In this document: piece by piece, positions 60,503 through 64,000 of the stretch
How the letters are laid out: every line of letters starts with the position of its first letter
Numbering within the stretch: the first letter of the stretch is position 1
Assembly (NCBI GenBank): GCA_965220095.1
Contig: OZ244805.1
Coordinates: 2,356,001 to 2,420,000, forward strand
Source of the DNA: Bin87 sp965220095
GTDB lineage: Bacteria; Chloroflexota; Dehalococcoidia; Lucifugimonadales; UBA3495
DNA length: 64,000 bases
Reading direction: 5' to 3'
Notes under the pieces: generated by a model
Told to the model about the DNA's origin: nothing
Seen by the model: the letters and a program-made list of their open reading frames with translations, nothing else
The model's database searches: none
Position numbers and translations under genes: made by a program

Positions 60503-61691
60503 CTTTTTCCCCCCAAGCCTGTTGCAGACTCAGGAGAAACGCTCCGCCCAGCAGGCACAGGGCCACGTGATGATGCCAGCCCGCCCAGGTGCGGGTCTCG
60601 TACTCATCCAGCCCCACATCGCTTTTTTCCGTCTCGAACTCGGTTTCAATGCGCCACCGCGACCCTCCCACGTAGGCCAGGGTCTCCAGGGAAGTGTCCT
60701 CCGGGGCGTTGGACAGGTAGTAGCGGGGCTCGCTGCCGTCCCGGTTCCGGCGGTAGACGGCCCAGTGGATTTCGCCAGGCTTCCGCTTACTGGTCGACCG
60801 CACCCGCTGGGCGCTGAACTGGTAGCTGCGGGGACCCTGGCTTCCCTCCGCCACCGTGATCTCCCGCCAGGCCTCCTCCGGCAATTCAGCGCTGCGCTCC
60901 ACCATGGTGCGCCGCTGCCCGCCCTTGAGCCTGGGTTTGCGGGGACGCCCGCTCCCCTGATACTCTGGACTGGTCCAGGCTGGCTCCAGCGGCCAGACCG
61001 TGGCGCCGCCGGGAACGTCCAGCACGTAGCGCATCCCCAGCGCCGCCAGTCCATCGCGGAAGGACGGCGACATCCCGAAGGCGTCGTCCCCGGCAACCCA
61101 GCCGGCTTTCAGATGCCCCCGCTCCAAGGCCCGCTCCAGCATCTCCAGCGCCAACTTGGTTTTTGACCGGTAGTTCCGACTCTCCTCCGGCACCCCCGCC
61201 GCCGCACAGCGGTCGGTGTCCGAGGTCCAGCTCTCCGGCAGATAAAGCCGTTTGTCCACCAGGGCCCGTCCCTGCAGGCTGACGTAGGCCAGGAACATTC
61301 CAGCCTGGCAGTTGGCCACCTTGCCCAGGCTCCCGCAGTACTGACGCGCCACGCCCACCGACTTCCTGCCCTGCTTGGGGAAATCGCTGCCGTCCAGCAC
61401 CCACACCGCCTCCGGGCGCCCCAGCCGGGGTCCCAGGTACTCTTGAAGGCGGCCCATCACCACGTCGTCATCCCAGGGGGACTCGGTGAGAAACCGCTGC
61501 ATCACCCGGGCTGACGCCGGAACCGTCTCCGACAGATTCTCGGCGTTGCGCCGCTCCCCGGACTGCACCAGCAGGGCCTGCAGATAATGACGACTGTGAT
61601 CCCGCGCCTCCCGGCGACCAAACAGCGCAGCGAAGTAAGCGTGAAAATCCTGAAAGGCCCCGTCCACCTGCTCAAAAGCCGCCGCATCCAT
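60426..61691 (-). CDS. IS701 transposase, copy B (main frame)
   Basis: 421 residues from ATG 61691, identical in translation to copy A over its full length, including the G6A5 run and the frame departure near the end. The conserved tail lies at 60320-60502 in another frame, as in copy A. Identity of two distant copies points to recent transposition and so to an element that still works or did until lately. Confidence 0.9.
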   Translation of the reverse strand: MDAAAFEQVDGAFQDFHAYFAALFGRREARDHSRHYLQALLVQSGERRNAENLSETVPASARVMQRFLTESPWDDDVVMGRLQEYLGPRLGRPEAVWVLDGSDFPKQGRKSVGVARQYCGSLGKVANCQAGMFLAYVSLQGRALVDKRLYLPESWTSDTDRCAAAGVPEESRNYRSKTKLALEMLERALERGHLKAGWVAGDDAFGMSPSFRDGLAALGMRYVLDVPGGATVWPLEPAWTSPEYQGSGRPRKPRLKGGQRRTMVERSAELPEEAWREITVAEGSQGPRSYQFSAQRVRSTSKRKPGEIHWAVYRRNRDGSEPRYYLSNAPEDTSLETLAYVGGSRWRIETEFETEKSDVGLDEYETRTWAGWHHHVALCLLGGAFLLSLQQAWGEKDAPDHPAAGLPGGARDAAPGTVRAG

Positions 61692-61795
61692 TTCCCTGCC
61701 CCGCCTCCTCAAGCCTTACCCAACTACCCCCACCATCCTACCATGCCAACCGTCGTTGTAATACGAGCAGCCCGTCTGAGGATTAGCGGCTATGG

Positions 61796-62280
61796 TTACG
61801 GGATGCATGGTGAGGTGGTTGGTTTTGAGACCGGCGGGATTGAGGGCAGCCAATGGAATGGGCGAACCGTCCGGATTCCAGACTCCGGACCACCGGTGTT
61901 AGCCGGGAGACCGAACCGGAACAGCTTGAGCAGGTTGTGGTCGGTGCAGATTAGCGACCATTCGCCTTGGACCATCTCCAGACCTCGGAGCAGGAACTGG
62001 CGGAAGCTCCGACCCTGCTTGATCTGGCCGAAGACCGGTTCTACCGTTTCCGCGCCGGTCTTGGCCGTACCTACGGTCCTCCTCATCCACATCCTGGGCC
62101 CGCCGCAGCAACTCCGCCAACTCCCCAGCCAACTGCTCCTCTTGCTCTTTCATCCTCCGGAAACTCATCGCCTTGTGCTTGGACGCGTTGGCCCTGACCT
62201 TGGTGCCGTCCAGCGCCACGCGGCTCAGCTTCACCAGCCCCGCCCGCTGGCACAACTCCAGCACCCGGAAAGTGAGCAAT
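61796..62280 (-). pseudogene. IS1182-family transposase fragment with internal deletion
   Basis: LCQRAGLVKLSRVALDGTKV, then KHKAMSFRRMKEQEEQLAGEL, joins after RRYGQDR (with a frame change) directly to ETVEPVFGQIKQGRSFRQFLLRGLEMVQGEWSLICTDHNLLKLFR. The catalytic middle is missing and both ends of the element are gone. It resembles the copy at 43260-44551. Confidence 0.85.
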
Positions 62281-63076
62281 TATCCTCCCGGCGCTGGAGT
62301 TGGTGTCGGAACAACGGGAGCCGTGATGACGTTGGCTTCCCCAATACCAGAAAACTCGACCACCTGTCCATGGCGAACCCTGGGGTCGCCTTCTGTCGGC
62401 AACAGCGTGGATGACGTGGTTGCCTGCACCAAACGACCCGTGGGGTCTATCCAAAGCTCCCAATCTTCCGTTGTTGGAGCTGACGATACCCTGCCACCGT
62501 CCACCGCCCTGGCAGCAGTGGACGCGGCGAACCGTCTGACCCGAGTACCGTCGTCCAGCACTTCTTGCCCCAACTCCGTGTAGTTGGTCAAATCAGGGCA
62601 AATCGCATCGCGACTAAGAGGAAATGGAATATCTGACCGGCGGCTCTCCATCTCCCATGGTTCGGTACCGTCGCGTATATAAACAGTTTCATCTATCCTG
62701 ATGACCTCGCCCACCGCGCCGTCGTCAAAGGTCGCCACAAGGTGATAGTTTTGCCCGGAAACACGCATCTCAGCTACCATAGAGGCAATGGTCGTATCAT
62801 CCAAAGTCTCCGTATAGTGAAGCGTCACGTCGTAAGATTCCGCTTCGCCCAATTGAGCGCATCCGGTTAGAACGATCTTTCCCACATCAGGTTCGGACTC
62901 GCTTCGGTTGACGCTGAATCCTCTGCGGCTGGCGCGGGGGATTCCACGGTTGGGATGGAATTCTCGACGTTGGACGAAACCGGCGGCGCATCCGGACCGC
63001 AGCCGGGCAACTACGTCAATGTCGCTACCATAGCAACGGCGATGAGCGCTATGTGGCGTCGCTTGACCAGATGATT
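62280..63076 (-). pseudogene. Lipoprotein paralogue 1 with broken signal region
   Basis: An ATG at 63076 starts KRRHIALIAVAMVATLT, then an in-frame TAG, then LPGCGPDAPP, a lipobox with Cys. A frameshift near 62895 leads into the body frame (SEPDVGKIVLTGCAQLGEAESYDVTLHY...), which is open for about 200 residues to 62280. The body (VYIRDGTEPWE, LDDGTRVRRFAA, EDWELWIDPTGRLVQ) matches paralogue 2. GTG 62885 could start a cytoplasmic version, but that would lose export. Function unknown, perhaps a LolA/LppX-like beta-shell lipoprotein. Confidence 0.65.
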
Positions 63077-63181
63077 CATTCTTACCTACTTACCTACTTA
63101 CCTAAACGCGACCGGCCTGCTTGCAAAAAGTCCTGCCCAGGACTCTTCAAGACCGTGTTGGCCCTCAGGCCGAAACTATCC

Positions 63182-63906
63182 TCACGGAGTTGGAATCGGT
63201 GTCGGGGTAACCGGAGCTTGAATCGCGTGCCCATCGCCGGTGCCCAGGAATCGAACTACGGTTGTGTGCGTTCCCTGACGGACGCCACCCACCACGGGCA
63301 ACGTCGCTACGCTTTTCGCTTGTATCAATCGACCGGTGTTGTCAACCCAAAACTCTGCGCTTTCCATGGTGGTGACCGATCTGGTCAAGGAGGACGATTT
63401 CGCTATGCCCGCAGGGTATTGGTTGGGGTCTGGGGAACGGTAGTGCGCGGCGGCAGTCCCGTCGTCCAGGGTTATTTCCCCGACCCGAGTCAGATTGGTA
63501 AGCTCGGGATATGTGCTATCGCTGGTATAGAGAGTGTTCAAGGGGAGGCGATTTTCATACGACCGCCACGGATCCATGTTGGCTCGGTAATATACTATTC
63601 CATCGACGCGGATAGTCTCCACGGTTCGACCGCCATCCAAAGTGGCGATCTCGTGAAAGTTTCGACCCAGGACGTAAACGTCTAATACCGCGCTACTGAC
63701 TGTTTCGCCGTCCAATACTTGAGTCGCCTGGACCCGGTAGTTGCGCGATTCCGCCGCGTCCACTTCTACGCACACAGCCTGGGCGACATCACCCGCCGCC
63801 GGAACTGCGCCGCAGGCAATCAGCCCGCCGATTGCGCGGCCACAGCCGCGACCATTGCCAACGTCGGAACGACCTCAGAGGCACGACGTCGGTACACATC
63901 CGTCAT
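63182..63906 (-). pseudogene. Lipoprotein paralogue 2 with broken signal region
   Basis: The body frame (63775-63182) reads YRVQATQVLDGETVSSAVLDVYVLGRNFHEIATLDG, later LDDGTAAAHYR and EFWVDNTGRLIQ, parallel to paralogue 1. Upstream in this frame is IGGLIACGAVPAAGD, a lipobox, but the basic and hydrophobic signal start (TDVYRRRASEVVPTLAMVAA, from ATG near 63892) is in another frame. One indel near 63830 separates them. Ends PVTPTPIPTP. Nothing is seen from 63907 to 64000. Confidence 0.65.
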
Positions 63907-64000
63907 TACTTTCTTCCTTTGTGCCCCAAGCTCATTTGCGCCGGAGAAAAAGCGGCTGCCAGACACGGTGCCGGGCATCTCAAGGATGCGTGTGGTTCCC

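Larger units (their letters stand above)
60305..61763 (-). mobile_element. IS701-family element, copy B
   Basis: 1459 bp, same length as copy A, with ends TATTACAACGACGGTT. CTAG stands on the left (60301-60304) and CGAG on the right (61764-61767), one change from a CTAG duplication. Opposite orientation to copy A. Confidence 0.93.

Noticed and set aside
1..64000. tRNA or rRNA genes
   Set aside because: I scanned intergenic stretches by eye and recognised none; a covariance-model search would be decisive.

Overview
The window looks like a high-GC chromosome segment of a Chloroflexota bacterium, most likely Dehalococcoidia or an SAR202-like relative. This is an inference from gene content: Thr/Pro-rich lipoproteins, a Uma2 nuclease, a Ycf45-type R3H ATPase, tandem cytochrome P450s, CaiB/BaiF CoA-transferases, a GMC oxidoreductase, VOC proteins, and dispersed palindromic repeats. 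No rRNA or tRNA gene was recognised, so placement is not certain.

Layout. 1-1.65 kb: gamma-carbonic anhydrase and a tandem array of a palindromic repeat. 1.68-11.1 kb: a surface-protein locus with three large secreted Fn3/Ig-like proteins in a row, each behind a near-identical leader that can fold over its ribosome-binding site, then a Met-rich collagen-like membrane protein, a membrane-anchored coiled coil and a two-TM protein. 11.1-22.97 kb: housekeeping genes (MBL-fold protein, bioY, polX, rpsA, valS, aroE, aroC) and a 113-bp IS66-type MITE with a perfect 8-bp target duplication. 22.98-23.5 kb: a restriction-modification remnant. 23.6-31.5 kb: Uma2, an LLM flavin oxidoreductase, a 3Fe-4S ferredoxin and four tandem P450s. 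33.2 kb: a SelW-like gene with an in-frame UGA in a CxxU motif and a candidate bacterial SECIS hairpin. 33.6-37.6 kb: a minus-strand run pdxS-pdxT-R3H ATPase-tmk.

37.7-45.8 kb is an insertion-sequence pile-up: IS66, ISAs1 split by a nested IS701-like element, IS701 copy A, IS1182 and IS630. 46.0-58.5 kb is a catabolic island: GMC oxidoreductase, SDR, three VOC proteins, two CaiB/BaiF CoA-transferases, a CapA-like protein and MmgE/PrpD, interspersed with MITEs and an hsdM remnant. 58.5-62.3 kb is a second IS cluster holding IS701 copies C and B; B appears identical to A. 62.3-63.9 kb holds two paralogous lipoprotein genes whose signal-peptide regions are broken.

How it fits together (inference): the P450/ferredoxin block and the CoA-transferase/SDR/GMC/MmgE/VOC block suit oxidative attack on, and CoA-linked processing of, recalcitrant carboxylic or alicyclic compounds. 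The surface genes suit a glycine/methionine-rich outer coat. Many IS and MITE families, several with readable target duplications, have repeatedly remodelled the right half.
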